64,000 bases of DNA from Streptomyces sp. TLI_053 (GCF_900105395.1 NZ_LT629775.1:1426001-1490000); one strand, 5' to 3'; counted from the first letter of the stretch, positions 7,816-16,303 are shown. Notes: generated by a model from the sequence alone, not told the origin. Translations and numbers: made by a program.

Positions 7816-8901
7816 TCAGCCGTTCGCCGCCCCTGCGTCGTCACCGGCGCTCGCGTTCCCGCTCTCGCCCCCGTCCTCGGCGTAGCGGATGCCCGCCTCC
7901 AGGTCGCGCTGTTCCTGGAGGCGCAGCGGGAGTTCCGGGTCCCAGTCCGAACTGCGGGGCAGTTCCGGGCCGTCGAGGCCGAGGCGGACCACCGGCTCGA
8001 CCCGGACCAGCCGGAAGTGGCGGTCCGCGGCGCGGAGTTCGTCGGAACGCTCGGCGTCCAGCCGGTCGGCGGCCTCCGCGTAGCGGGCGAGTTCCTCCGC
8101 ACCGAGGCCCGGGTCGAGCCTGGGGGCGAACTCCCGGAGGTAGGCGGCCAGGGTGTCGCGGGCCTGCTGCGGGGTCTCGCAGGCACCGGTCATCGGGCCC
8201 CAGCCGCCGTCCCGGTACTCCGCGACCGCGCAGTGCACGGGCAGCACCAGCACGTTCGGATAGAGGTGGGAGGAGCGTCGCGCCTGCTCCCGGACGTTCT
8301 CCGGGATGGAACGGCCGGTCGGTACCAGCGACATCATGTCGAGCCGCAGGATTCCGTCGACCAGGGTGACGCCCGCGGCCGGGTCGATCACGAACCCGCT
8401 CGTCCGGGGCGGCAGCCGGTGCCCCTCTCCCACGGCAGCCGGGTCCGGATCGGTCGGCCGGGGCGGTTCGATGCCGTCCGGGCCCGAGCGCAGCACCTGC
8501 TCGGCGCGGAAGATCCGGTAGTCGCGCCCGCCGGCGGAGATCTCGTCGAGCGGCTCCCGTTCCAGCCGCTCGTAGGCCGCGCGGTAGGAGGCCCGCTCCT
8601 CCTCGTCGAGGCCCCGGTCGGCGGCCCCGCCCGAACCGGGTTCGGCGAGCGCCCAGAGGCGGAACGCGTGGCCCAGGTCGTCCCGGGCGGCCTGCGGGGT
8701 GGTGGCGTGGAACTCGACGATCCGCCAGGTGCCCGCGCCCGTCCGCTCCAGACTGCCGAACACGGGCGGCATCATCATCAGGTTCGGGTACTTCTCGCGG
8801 GATGCCCAGGCCTCCAGACCGGCCACCGCGGCGACCGGGTCGTCCGTGTGGGTGACCCGGATCGTCAGGTGCTCCGGCAGCTGCGCAGCGTCATCGTCCA
8901 T
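7816..8901 (-). CDS. DUF5954-like protein
   Basis: The 361-residue soluble protein contains two related halves. Each has a PVxxVAxxEAW-type start, a strand with a PVFG or PVHC turn, and an R-I-V-E/A-E-Y strand followed by TPQAARD/TPQQARD helices. The second half repeats this after about residue 180 (HLYPNVLVLPVHCAVAEY, then TPQQARDTLAAYL). This matches my recollection of the actinobacterial DUF5954 family, whose function is unknown. Other in-frame features are acidic linkers and a Gly/Ala/Asp-rich C terminus. Its neighbour upstream is a TerD gene in the same orientation, but a terminator lies between them. Confidence 0.7.
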   Translation of the reverse strand: MDDDAAQLPEHLTIRVTHTDDPVAAVAGLEAWASREKYPNLMMMPPVFGSLERTGAGTWRIVEFHATTPQAARDDLGHAFRLWALAEPGSGGAADRGLDEEERASYRAAYERLEREPLDEISAGGRDYRIFRAEQVLRSGPDGIEPPRPTDPDPAAVGEGHRLPPRTSGFVIDPAAGVTLVDGILRLDMMSLVPTGRSIPENVREQARRSSHLYPNVLVLPVHCAVAEYRDGGWGPMTGACETPQQARDTLAAYLREFAPRLDPGLGAEELARYAEAADRLDAERSDELRAADRHFRLVRVEPVVRLGLDGPELPRSSDWDPELPLRLQEQRDLEAGIRYAEDGGESGNASAGDDAGAANG

Positions 8902-9004
8902 GCGGCCAGTGTTAGCGGACCCGCCGAGAGCCCCGCAGGGTTATCGCGGAACTCCACCCGACCGCGCCCGGCCCCCGCCGGCCGGGACCTGCGGGCACCC
9001 GGAC

Positions 9005-9033
9005 CGGCCCGTCCGGGACACCCGGGCGGGCCG
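9005..9033. terminator. Hairpin downstream of terD-like gene
   Basis: CGGCCCGTCCGGG pairs with CCCGGGCGGGCCG (13-bp arms, one mismatch, 3-nt loop), just after the stop of the minus-strand TerD gene. Confidence 0.65.
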
Positions 9034-9051
9034 TGCGACCGGGCTGCTGCT

Positions 9052-9636
9052 TCAGAGGTGCTTGACCAGCTCCGGCATGAGGTCCTGGAAGGTGCGGCCG
9101 CCGGCCGGCTGCCCGATCGCGGTCATCTGCCAACCGGCCTGGGTGCGCTGCATCTTGGCCATGATCTGCGCGGTGTAGGCGCCGCCGCCGGTGAGCGTGT
9201 ACCGGGCGAGCTCGGTGTCGGTCTGGGTGTCGACCAGCCGGCAGAAGGCGTTCTCGACCTCCTGGAAGGTCTGGCCGGTGAAGGAGTTCACGGTGAACAG
9301 GATCTGGTCCACCTCGGCCGGTACGGCGTTGAGGTCGACGGTGATGGTCTCGTCGTCGGTGGCGTCCCCGGCGCCACCGGTCAGGTTGTCGCCGCTGTGC
9401 CGCACCGAGCCGTCGTTGCTGGAGAGGTGCTGGAAGAACACCACGTCGACCGGCTTTCCCCCGGAGAACAGCACCGCCGAGGCGTCCAGGTCGATCTCCT
9501 GGGAGGCGAACAGCTTGGCGAGGAAGCCCTTGCGCTGCGCCGCCCGCCAGCCGAGGCCCATCCGTACCACGCCCAGGCGGCCTCCGCCCGGCTTCTCCAG
9601 GCTGAGCTTCTGCCCCTTCGCCAGCGAAACGCTCAT
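9052..9636 (-). CDS. TerD-family protein
   Basis: The 194-residue protein starts MSVSLAKGQKLSLEK and has the family's calcium-binding region DLDASAVLFSGGKPVDVVFF, followed by NLTGGAGDATDDETITVDLNAVPAEVDQILF and the C-terminal Y-lineage strand GGGAYTAQIMAKM. TerD-type proteins bind Ca2+ and are linked to tellurite and stress responses and to development in streptomycetes. The biochemical role is not established. Full length. GAGGAGGG lies just before the ATG, and a perfect palindrome sits 35-52 bases upstream, overlapping a possible -10 element. Confidence 0.93.
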   Translation of the reverse strand: MSVSLAKGQKLSLEKPGGGRLGVVRMGLGWRAAQRKGFLAKLFASQEIDLDASAVLFSGGKPVDVVFFQHLSSNDGSVRHSGDNLTGGAGDATDDETITVDLNAVPAEVDQILFTVNSFTGQTFQEVENAFCRLVDTQTDTELARYTLTGGGAYTAQIMAKMQRTQAGWQMTAIGQPAGGRTFQDLMPELVKHL

Positions 9637-9670
9637 CGCGCCCTCCTCGTTGCTCGCACTCGCGCTTTGA

Positions 9671-9688
9671 ATCTACAGCACTGTAGAT
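9671..9688. promoter_or_regulatory. Palindromic operator candidate upstream of terD-like gene
   Basis: ATCTACAG-CA-CTGTAGAT has perfect 8-bp arms. On the coding strand its right arm merges into TAGATT, a plausible -10, so binding would block the promoter. The core TACA...TGTA resembles BlaI/CopY-type sites but with four rather than two central bases. Confidence 0.5.
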
Positions 9689-9864
9689 CTTTTTGGCGCT
9701 GCGGGACGCCTTCGTCCCGGGACACCTGCATACCCCGTGGGACCGCCGCGGATGCGGGAGACCTCGCACCGCGCCGCACCGCTCCACGCACTCGCACCCA
9801 CGCTCCCGCCCACGGCGGGCGGGCCGCCCGGGCAGGTCGGTTCGGGCCGTCCGGACGGGTCGGG

Positions 9865-10512
9865 TCAGGCCGTCCGCTCCAGTCGGACCAGGGCGTCCAC
9901 CGCCACCGTACCCCCGCCCTCGGCCCCTCCCCCGCCCCGGTGGCCGGCCTCGGCGGCGACCGGGCGGAGCACCCGATCGGCCCGGACGGTCCGCAGACCG
10001 GCACCGGCCAGGTCGGCGAGCACGTCCCCGGCGGTGTAGAGCACGGCCGGGTCCTGCGGACCGCCGAAGCCCTCGGTCAGGTTGTCGGAGTCGTGCCCGA
10101 CCACCAGCAGGGTGCCGCCGGGCGCGACCGCCGCCGCGGCGCGCCGCAGCGCCGCCCGCCGGTCCTCGGCCGGGAGCTGGAGGTAGGCGACCACGACCAG
10201 GTCGTAGCCCTCCGGCGGGGCCTCGAAGCTCCGGGCGTCGCCGTGCCGCCAGGTGAGCCGGTCGGCGACCTCGTCGGGCAGCGAGGCGGTGAGCCGTTCG
10301 GCGCGACCGAGGGCGACGGTGGAGAAGTCGAGCCCGGTGACCTCCCAGCCGAGACCGGCCAGCCAGATGCTGTTGCGGCCCTCCCCGGCGGCCAGGTCCA
10401 GGGCCCGTCCGGGTGCGAGTCCGGCCAGTTCACGGACCACCCAGCGATTGGGCTCGGTGCCCCAGACCAGCTCGCTGGCGGCGTAGCGCTCGTCCCAGGC
10501 GCGGCTGTCCAT
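9865..10512 (-). CDS. Class I SAM-dependent methyltransferase
   Basis: The 215-residue protein has the WDERYAASELVWGTEPNRW opening typical of a methyltransferase-25/TehB-like subgroup. SAM motif I is DLAAGEGR (39-46), motif II lies around GLDFS, and later motifs lie around DLVVVAY and LLVVGHD. The substrate is unknown, and small-molecule or thiol/metalloid detoxification roles are known in relatives. GGAG precedes the ATG at 10512. The C-terminal region carries a short Gly insertion (HRGGGGAEGGG). The sequence around the stop codon is imperfectly repeated once downstream (CGGACGGCC followed by TGA, then CGA). Confidence 0.85.
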   Translation of the reverse strand: MDSRAWDERYAASELVWGTEPNRWVVRELAGLAPGRALDLAAGEGRNSIWLAGLGWEVTGLDFSTVALGRAERLTASLPDEVADRLTWRHGDARSFEAPPEGYDLVVVAYLQLPAEDRRAALRRAAAAVAPGGTLLVVGHDSDNLTEGFGGPQDPAVLYTAGDVLADLAGAGLRTVRADRVLRPVAAEAGHRGGGGAEGGGTVAVDALVRLERTA

Positions 10513-10630
10513 GGCCGTTCTCCGTTCGACGCGGGGACTTCTCGGGAGGCCACCGTACCGGTCCCCGGGCCGGCCCACCGGGCGCCCGGACGCTCCGCGA
10601 TTCCCCCGCCGGGCACCCTTGACGGCGAAT

Positions 10631-10646
10631 ATTGGTCCAGTCCAAT
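10631..10646. promoter_or_regulatory. Candidate DasR-responsive element (dre)
   Basis: ATTGGTCCAGTCCAAT is nearly palindromic and agrees with the published dre consensus A(C/T)TGGTCTAGACCA(C/G)T at most positions, including both TGG/CCA halves. DasR controls chitin and GlcNAc genes in streptomycetes, and the next plus-strand gene is a chitinase, so the match is meaningful. Confidence 0.7.
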
Positions 10647-10692
10647 CTGTGATGTCGTGATGCACCGGCCCCGGCCGGTCCGCATCGGGACG

Positions 10693-10763
10693 CCTGCACG
10701 CCCGCATGCCCGCACACCCGTACATCCGTACGCCCGCACACCGCACATCCGCACGCCCGCACT
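10693..10763. repeat. Degenerate 8-bp tandem array in the chitinase leader
   Basis: About nine units of CCCGCACA and variants (CCCGCATG, CCCGTACA, TCCGTACG, TCCGCACG) stand in register, with one 7-bp unit. It lies between the dre and the ribosome-binding site and is not part of any convincing gene. Confidence 0.75.
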
Positions 10764-10877
10764 TCCTGCCGCACCGTCTTCACCCGGCCGCGCGCCCCCA
10801 CAGCGCCCGGCCCGGCTCCCCTGGCCCGTCCGGGCCGTCGCACCGCCGGAAACCCCACTCCTCCGGAGGACAACCGC

Positions 10878-13217
10878 ATGCACGACCGTGTCATGTCCGC
10901 GCGCCCTGACGAGCGCCGGGCCGTCGCGCCGCGCCGCCGAGCACTCGCGCTCGCCCTGGCCGCCACGCTCAGTACCGGCGGCGCCGCCCTCGCGCTCACG
11001 CTCGACACCGCCTCGGCCGCCGCCGCCAACCTGCTGGCCAACGCGGACCTGGAGACCGGAACCCTGGCCGGCTGGACCTGTGCCAACGGCTCCGTGGTCA
11101 CCACCCCGGTCCACGGCGGCGGTTACGCGCTCAACGGCGCCGTCTCGGCCTCCGACACCGCCGAGTGCCGGCAGACCGTCACCGTCCTACCGAACACCAC
11201 CTACACCCTGGCCGGCTGGGTCCGGGGCAACTACGTCTACCTCGGAGCGACCGGGACCGGCGTCAACTCCCAGAGCTGGACGCCCGGCACCGGCGGCTGG
11301 ACACAGCTGAGCAGCACCTTCACCACGGGTGCGAGCACCACCTCGGTGACGGTCTTCACCCACGGCTGGTACGGCACCGGCGCCTACCAGGCCGACGACC
11401 TGAGCCTGACCGGCCCGGCCGGGCCGACCGGGACCGCCAGCCCGACCGCGACCAACAGCCCGACGGCCAGCCCGACCGCGACCGGCAGCCCCACGAGCAG
11501 CCCCACGGCGACGAACAGCCCGACGGCCAGCCCGACCGCGACCGGCAGCCCCACCGGGACCGCGACGGCGACGCCCACCGCCACCTCGACGGCCACCGGC
11601 CCCGCCGGGGACGGCAAGGTCACCACACCGGCCGGTGTCACCGTCACCAAGGTCACCCACAACGCCGTGGTGCTCCAGTGGCAGCCGTCCACCGCGACCG
11701 CCGGTGACGCCCCGGTCGCCTACAAGGTCTACGCCGGCGACCAGTTGGTGGCCACCTCGATGGGCACCTCGGTGGCGGTCAGCTCGCTGCTGCCCTCGCG
11801 CGGCTACGCCTTCACCGTCCAGGGCTACTCCGGCGGTCACGCCTCCGCCCAGTCGGCCCGGGTGAGCACCACCACCACCGCGGCGCCCGCCACCAGCCCG
11901 TTCCGCTCGGCCTACTTCGACCAGTGGGGCGTCTACGAGAACGCGTACCACGCGAAGAACGTCGACACCAGCGGCGCCGCCGGCAAACTGGACGTCATCA
12001 ACTACGCGTTCGCCAACATCCACCCGAGCAACCTCACCTGCTTCCAGGCGGTCAAGGCCTCCGACTCGGCGAACGAGAACAACCCCAACGCCGGTGACGG
12101 CGCCGGCGACGCGTACGCCGACTACCAGGCCGACTACAACGGCGCGGCCAGCGTGGACGGCAGCGCCGACACCTGGGAGCAGCCGCTCAAGGGCAACTTC
12201 AACCAGTTGCGCCAGCTGAAGGCCAAGTACCCGAACCTGAGGTTCACCATCTCGATCGGCGGCTGGACCTACTCCAAGTACTTCTCGGACGCGGCGGCCT
12301 CGGACGCCTCCCGCAAGAAGTTCGTCTCCTCCTGCCTGGACATGTTCCTCAAGGGGAACCTGCCGGCCAACGTCGCCGGTGACCCGGCGGGCGGCGCGGC
12401 CTCGGCGGCCGGGCTCTTCGACGGCGTCGACCTCGACTGGGAGTACCCGGGTTCGGCCGGCGGCCACACCGGCAACCACACCTCGCCCGCCGACAAGCAG
12501 AACTTCACCCTGCTGCTGAAGGAGTTCCGCACCCAGCTGGACGCCCTCGGCAACGCCCAGGGCAAGCGCTTCCTGCTGACGGCGGCGCTCCCCAGCGGCC
12601 AGGACAAGATCGCCCAGCTGGAGACCGACAAGATCGGCGCGTACCTCGACTACGCCGACATCATGACCTACGACATGCACGGCTCGTGGGACGCCAAGGG
12701 CCCGACCAACCACCAGGACCCGCTGCACGACAGCCCGGCCGACCCGACCACGCCGATCACCCCGGGCAACCGGAAGTACAACATCGACACCACGCTCACC
12801 GCGTACACCTCCGGCCTGCCGGAGTACGGCATCGCGGGCGGGTTCCCGGCGTCCAAGCTGGTGCTGGGCGTGCCGTTCTACTGGCGCGGCTGGACTGGCG
12901 TGCCGGCCGGTGCCAACTTCGGCCTGTACCAGAGCGCGACCGGTCCGACCCCGGCCAAGCCGCTGAGCGCGGAGGCCGGTCTGGCTGCCTGGAAGGAGCT
13001 CAACCCCACCGCCGCCAACACCCGCTGGGACCCGGTGACCGAGTCCTCCTGGGTGTACGACGGCACCAACTTCTGGACCGGTGACACCCCGCAGGCCGTC
13101 CAGGCCCGCGGCGCGTACGCCAGGAGCAAGGGGCTGGCCGGGATGTTCGCGTTCTCGCTGGAGAACGACGACGCCGCCGGGACGATGCTCAACGCGATGA
13201 ACAGCAGCCTGCACTGA
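10878..13217 (+). CDS. Secreted family 18 chitinase with CBM and FnIII domains
   Basis: The 779-residue protein has a Sec signal peptide (residues 1 to about 48, with Arg-rich n-region and ASAAAA cleavage area). A carbohydrate-binding module of the CBM4/9-CBM16 type covers about 49-178 (NLLANADLETGTLAGWTC). A Thr/Pro/Ser linker covers about 180-240, and a fibronectin-III domain about 243-335. The GH18 catalytic barrel runs from about 345 to the end, with DGVDLDWEYP at 515-524 (Glu522 as acid/base). This is the ChiC/ChiD-type architecture that hydrolyses extracellular chitin. GGAGGA lies 7 bases before the ATG. Regulation by DasR is likely from the upstream box. A strong terminator follows. 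Confidence 0.96.
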   Translation: MHDRVMSARPDERRAVAPRRRALALALAATLSTGGAALALTLDTASAAAANLLANADLETGTLAGWTCANGSVVTTPVHGGGYALNGAVSASDTAECRQTVTVLPNTTYTLAGWVRGNYVYLGATGTGVNSQSWTPGTGGWTQLSSTFTTGASTTSVTVFTHGWYGTGAYQADDLSLTGPAGPTGTASPTATNSPTASPTATGSPTSSPTATNSPTASPTATGSPTGTATATPTATSTATGPAGDGKVTTPAGVTVTKVTHNAVVLQWQPSTATAGDAPVAYKVYAGDQLVATSMGTSVAVSSLLPSRGYAFTVQGYSGGHASAQSARVSTTTTAAPATSPFRSAYFDQWGVYENAYHAKNVDTSGAAGKLDVINYAFANIHPSNLTCFQAVKASDSANENNPNAGDGAGDAYADYQADYNGAASVDGSADTWEQPLKGNFNQLRQLKAKYPNLRFTISIGGWTYSKYFSDAAASDASRKKFVSSCLDMFLKGNLPANVAGDPAGGAASAAGLFDGVDLDWEYPGSAGGHTGNHTSPADKQNFTLLLKEFRTQLDALGNAQGKRFLLTAALPSGQDKIAQLETDKIGAYLDYADIMTYDMHGSWDAKGPTNHQDPLHDSPADPTTPITPGNRKYNIDTTLTAYTSGLPEYGIAGGFPASKLVLGVPFYWRGWTGVPAGANFGLYQSATGPTPAKPLSAEAGLAAWKELNPTAANTRWDPVTESSWVYDGTNFWTGDTPQAVQARGAYARSKGLAGMFAFSLENDDAAGTMLNAMNSSLH

Positions 13218-13230
13218 CGTCGAGCGGTAC

Positions 13231-13267
13231 GGCGGGGCCCGACCGGCACATCCGGCCGGGCCCCGCC
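13231..13267. terminator. Terminator after chitinase
   Basis: GGCGGGGCCCGACCGG pairs with CCGGCCGGGCCCCGCC (16-bp arms, one mismatch, 5-nt loop) 14 bases after the chitinase stop. Confidence 0.85.
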
Positions 13268-13309
13268 CACGTGCGCTCCGGCGCGCCGGAGCGGGACAAG
13301 CGCTGCGGG

Positions 13310-13365
13310 ATCAGCACCGCGGCATCGGCACCGCGGCATCAGCACCGCGGCATCAGTGCTCCGGC
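13310..13365 (-). repeat. 14-bp tandem array containing the yidD stop codon
   Basis: Three 14-bp units (ATCAGCACCGCGGC, ATCGGCACCGCGGC, ATCAGCACCGCGGC) are followed by a diverged fourth unit (ATCAGTGCTCCGGC) that holds the real stop. On the coding strand each ATCAG reads CTGAT, so TGA recurs downstream of the natural stop in different frames. Confidence 0.85.
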
Positions 13366-14006
13366 ACCGGGTCGACGCCGTTCCTCCGCCGGGCCGCCTC
13401 GGGCCGGCAGCGCAGCAGCCGGCCCGCCGTCAGCCGGGCGCCGCGCACCGCGCCGTGCCGGTGCAGCGCCTGCACCGCGTAGGTGGAGCAACTCGGCGTG
13501 TACAGGCAGCAGGCGGGCCGCTTCGGGCTGATCTCGGTGCGGTAGTGGCGCACCGCGCCGTAGAGCACCCCGGCCACCAGGCCCCGCGGCGCGGGCGCGG
13601 CCCGGTCGGCCGGACGGGGACCGGCGCCGTCTCCCCGGCCGGCGGTCAGGGCGAACCGGAGGCCGGCGGCCAGGACCGTCGGGAGCAGCGCGAGCAGGCA
13701 GGGGCCGTCGCAGCCGCCGCCTCCCCCGCCGCAGCCCCCGTTGCCACCACCGCAACCGCCGTTGCCACCACCGCCGTTGCCGCCGGTCCGGCAGCCGCCG
13801 CCACTTCCGCCGCTGCAACCGGGGGGCAGGAAGTCGTCGAGGTCGTTGTCCTTCTTCCGCTCCCCGTGCCTGCGCAGGTAGGCCTTCCACTCCTGCTGCC
13901 GGCGTTTGCGGTCGCGCCTCTCCTCGGCCGGCAGCCACCACCAAGCACGTCCGGGGCGCTGGGTCGTCGGGAACTGTTCACCCTGGCCGGGCTGCTGGTA
14001 CGCCAC
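13353..14006 (-). CDS. yidD: YidD-type membrane insertion factor with Gly/Cys-rich N-terminal extension
   Basis: The C-terminal 75-80 residues are a YidD (membrane protein insertion efficiency factor) domain: HYRTEISPKRPACCLYTPSCSTYAVQALHRHG, then RCRPEA. This includes the characteristic P-x-C-x-Y-x-P-S-C-S-x-Y core. The N-terminal 140 residues are unusual: a basic region, then a Gly/Cys-rich stretch (about 62-100, pattern GGGCRTGGNGGGGNGGCGGG) and a short hydrophobic segment. Canonical YidD is only 70-90 residues. GTG start with GGAGAGGAA nearby. Housekeeping yidD genes usually sit between rnpA and yidC, so this is an extra copy. The stop codon lies in a tandem repeat. Confidence 0.85.
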   Translation of the reverse strand: MAYQQPGQGEQFPTTQRPGRAWWWLPAEERRDRKRRQQEWKAYLRRHGERKKDNDLDDFLPPGCSGGSGGGCRTGGNGGGGNGGCGGGNGGCGGGGGGCDGPCLLALLPTVLAAGLRFALTAGRGDGAGPRPADRAAPAPRGLVAGVLYGAVRHYRTEISPKRPACCLYTPSCSTYAVQALHRHGAVRGARLTAGRLLRCRPEAARRRNGVDPVPEH

Positions 14007-14119
14007 TGCTCGCGATTCCTCTCCGCGCGCACGCCGGGGCCGACCCCCAGCGGCCCGATCAGATTATCGAAAGCCCGGATCGTGGGGGTCGGCCCGCAGG
14101 AGGATCCCGCGCGGTGCGC

Positions 14120-14893
14120 TCAGCCGCTGCCGCCACCCAGGGTGGGGAACAGGTCGGTGAACGTCTGGGTGGTGACCGAGACGCTCCGGCCGAACGGGTC
14201 GTCGAAGTCCCAGATCAGGAAGAGCAGGAAGGCGATCAGCGCGCTGAACGCGCCGGCCAGGATCAACTCCCGCGGGGAGCGCCGGATCTGGAGGAAGAAC
14301 ACCATGCCCACCGTGACGACGGCGCCGACGATCAGGCCGAACCAGACCACGCCGGGCATGCTCGGGCCGGCGTTCTGGCCGCGCGCGTTGCGGGCGTCGT
14401 CGACGACGCTGATCCGGTCCAGCATCGGCTGGTACGCCTGTGCCTCCAGGTCGGAGGCCGGCGGGCGGGTCGCCACATCGGTGCGCAGCTTGTCGAGCAG
14501 CTCGGTGCCGCGTTCGGAGATCTCGCCGTTCTCGCGCATGTACGTCCACTCCACGTCGACCACGTAGGAGACGTAAGCGTCGACGTCGGCCCGGATCCTG
14601 TCGCGGAACTCCACCGGGTAGACCTGCGCACGGGCGCTCACCTCGTGCAGCGCCTGCGCCTCGCGGAAGACGTCGTCCTGCGCCGCGCCGCGGGTCTCCC
14701 AGACTCCGGCGATGGCCAGGCCGAGCACGATCGCGTAGACCACGCCGATCATCATCGTCATGTACTCGATGACGTCGGGTGTCTCGTCGGTGTCCTCGTC
14801 CGCACCGGCGCGGCGGTGCCTCAGCAGCACCACCGCCACCACCACGGCACAGGCCGCCAGCATGGCGATGGCCAGCGCCAACCATTCGGACAT
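14120..14893 (-). CDS. DUF4239 (bestrophin-like) membrane protein
   Basis: The 257-residue integral membrane protein has an N-terminal helix (WLALAIAMLAACAVVVAVVLL), a second helix near MTMMIGVVYAIVLGLAIAGVW, a soluble helical domain with many acidic residues, and two C-terminal helices (VVWFGLIVGAVVTVGMVFFL and LILAGAFSALIAFLLFLIW). The arrangement and the WETRGAAQDD...REAQAL segment match the DUF4239 family, distantly related to bestrophin anion channels. Its role is unknown. AAAGGAG precedes the ATG at 14893. It ends GGGSG before a TGA stop. Confidence 0.85.
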   Translation of the reverse strand: MSEWLALAIAMLAACAVVVAVVLLRHRRAGADEDTDETPDVIEYMTMMIGVVYAIVLGLAIAGVWETRGAAQDDVFREAQALHEVSARAQVYPVEFRDRIRADVDAYVSYVVDVEWTYMRENGEISERGTELLDKLRTDVATRPPASDLEAQAYQPMLDRISVVDDARNARGQNAGPSMPGVVWFGLIVGAVVTVGMVFFLQIRRSPRELILAGAFSALIAFLLFLIWDFDDPFGRSVSVTTQTFTDLFPTLGGGSG

Positions 14894-15053
14894 CGGGACT
14901 CCTTTCTCGGTCGGGGATCGACATGAGTCGATCGAAATCAGTCGGACAGTCGGCCCGGGCCGCACCGGGCCCGGCCCGTGCGGACCAGGAACGCGTACGA
15001 GCGACGGGGCACGGACGCGGGAACGGGGGAACGGAGCAGGGGGTGGGGCGGCG

Positions 15054-16130
15054 TCAGGAGCCGCTCGAACCGGCGGAACCACCGGTTCCGGCCCGGCCAC
15101 CGGCACGACCCCGGCCGCCTCCCCCGCCGCCGCGCGGGCGCAGCGCCGCCACGGCGAGCACGGCGGGCACGGTGACCACCAGCATGGTCCGCGTCGGCGA
15201 GCTGCCGTGGTGCACGGGTGGCGCCGCCAGCGGCTGGGTCTTCGGCACCGGCCGCAGCGTGGGGGCCGGTCGCACCGGGCTGGGCGCCGGGGACACCGGG
15301 GGCGGCGTCGGGACCGGGGCCGGCGGCGCGGGAGCGGCGGGAACCGGGGGCGGTACCGCCGGCGCGGTGGACGGCCGCGGGCTCGCCGGTCTCGGCGAGG
15401 GCGCCGGCGGCGGTGGCGTCGGAGTGGGCGCGGGCGGCCGGGGCGACGCGGGCGGCGGCGTCGGGGCGGGCGGGGCGGGCGGCACCGGGGCCGGGGTCGG
15501 CGGCGGTGTCGGCACCGGGGTGGGGGTGGGCGTGACGGTCGGCTTCGGCGTGGGTGTGGGCGTCGGCGTGGGCGTCACGGTGGGGCTCGGGGTGGGCGTG
15601 GGTGTCGGGGTGGCCGTCCGCGTCGGCGTCGGAGTCGGGGTAGGTGTCGGCGTCGGCGTCGGCGTCGGCGAGGGACAGGGGTGGTGGTGCGTCGGCTTCG
15701 GCGGCCGGGGCCGGGTGGGCCACGGCTTCGGGTGGTGCAGGATTCCGGAGAGGTCGACGTCCACCCCCACCTCCGCGTCCACGTCCACCTCGGTGTCCAC
15801 GCCGTCCCGGCCCGCCCCGACCGACACACTCGTACCGCCGCAGACGCAGGTGTCGACGACCGGACCGTGCGGGTGCCCGCCCTGCCGGTCCGACGAGGAG
15901 CGGGCGGTGGCCGAACCGGTCAGCAGCGCGCAGAGCGCGACCACACCGGCGGCGGCTCCGACCAGTCGGACCCTCCGCGCCCGCGGCTCGCCGCCCTCGG
16001 CGGCGCCCGCTCCGGGTAAGCCGGCGCGGCTGCGGGGGGCGCCGTCCGCCGACGCCCGGCCCGCGGTCACGATGCCCCGTCCATCGGTATCCGCCGGGGC
16101 GGCTGGTGCTGCGGCATGGGCTCCATGCAC
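15054..16130 (-). CDS. Pro/Thr-rich envelope protein with two membrane segments
   Basis: The 358-residue low-complexity protein has a basic N-terminal region, then a hydrophobic signal or anchor helix ([20 protein letters not shown], around residues 54-75) and a short Cys pair (TCVC). A long Pro/Thr stalk follows (repeated PTPTPTP, about 145-210) that turns into a Pro/Ala/Ser-rich segment. A second hydrophobic helix ([15 protein letters not shown]) precedes a Gly/Arg-rich C terminus. This looks like a surface stalk protein tethered at the C terminus, resembling cell-wall proteins but without an LPXTG motif. The GTG at 16130 has a poor ribosome-binding site, so an internal GTG near 16071 is possible. 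Function unknown. Confidence 0.7.
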   Translation of the reverse strand: MHGAHAAAPAAPADTDGRGIVTAGRASADGAPRSRAGLPGAGAAEGGEPRARRVRLVGAAAGVVALCALLTGSATARSSSDRQGGHPHGPVVDTCVCGGTSVSVGAGRDGVDTEVDVDAEVGVDVDLSGILHHPKPWPTRPRPPKPTHHHPCPSPTPTPTPTPTPTPTPTRTATPTPTPTPSPTVTPTPTPTPTPKPTVTPTPTPVPTPPPTPAPVPPAPPAPTPPPASPRPPAPTPTPPPPAPSPRPASPRPSTAPAVPPPVPAAPAPPAPVPTPPPVSPAPSPVRPAPTLRPVPKTQPLAAPPVHHGSSPTRTMLVVTVPAVLAVAALRPRGGGGGGRGRAGGRAGTGGSAGSSGS

Positions 16131-16180
16131 CTCTCGTGTCGTCAGGAGGACCGGCCCACGCCGGAAGGGGGGCCGACACC

Positions 16181-16210
16181 GGACGGCCCGCCGCAGTGGG
16201 CGGGCCGTCC
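16181..16210. terminator. Hairpin terminator (distal, after eshA)
   Basis: A perfect 12-bp inverted repeat GGACGGCCCGCC / GGCGGGCCGTCC has a 6-nt loop. It lies about 110 bases after the eshA stop and just before the start of the Pro-rich gene. Confidence 0.75.
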
Positions 16211-16271
16211 GGCATCAGGTGAAACGATCATGCGGAGAACCGGTTACGGCCGCTCCGGGGTGTGTGCCCGG

Positions 16272-16303
16272 GGTGGGCCCGGGTCATGCGACCCGGGCCC
16301 ACC
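16272..16303. terminator. Hairpin terminator (proximal, after eshA)
   Basis: A perfect 13-bp inverted repeat GGTGGGCCCGGGT / ACCCGGGCCCACC has a 6-nt loop and lies 15 bases downstream of the eshA stop on the minus strand. Confidence 0.85.

Larger units (their letters stand above)
10513..10877. other. Divergent region between methyltransferase and chitinase genes
   Basis: The 365 bases contain the DasR-like box at 10631, the 8-bp repeat array at 10693-10763, and the chitinase ribosome-binding site GGAGGA at 10865. No further gene is evident. Confidence 0.6.

Noticed and set aside
10693..10763. CRISPR array
   Set aside because: Units are 8 bp without spacers and without cas genes. The same applies to the other short arrays.
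15054..16130. LPXTG sortase substrate
   Set aside because: The Pro-rich protein has a C-terminal hydrophobic segment but no LPXTG or LAXTG motif before it.
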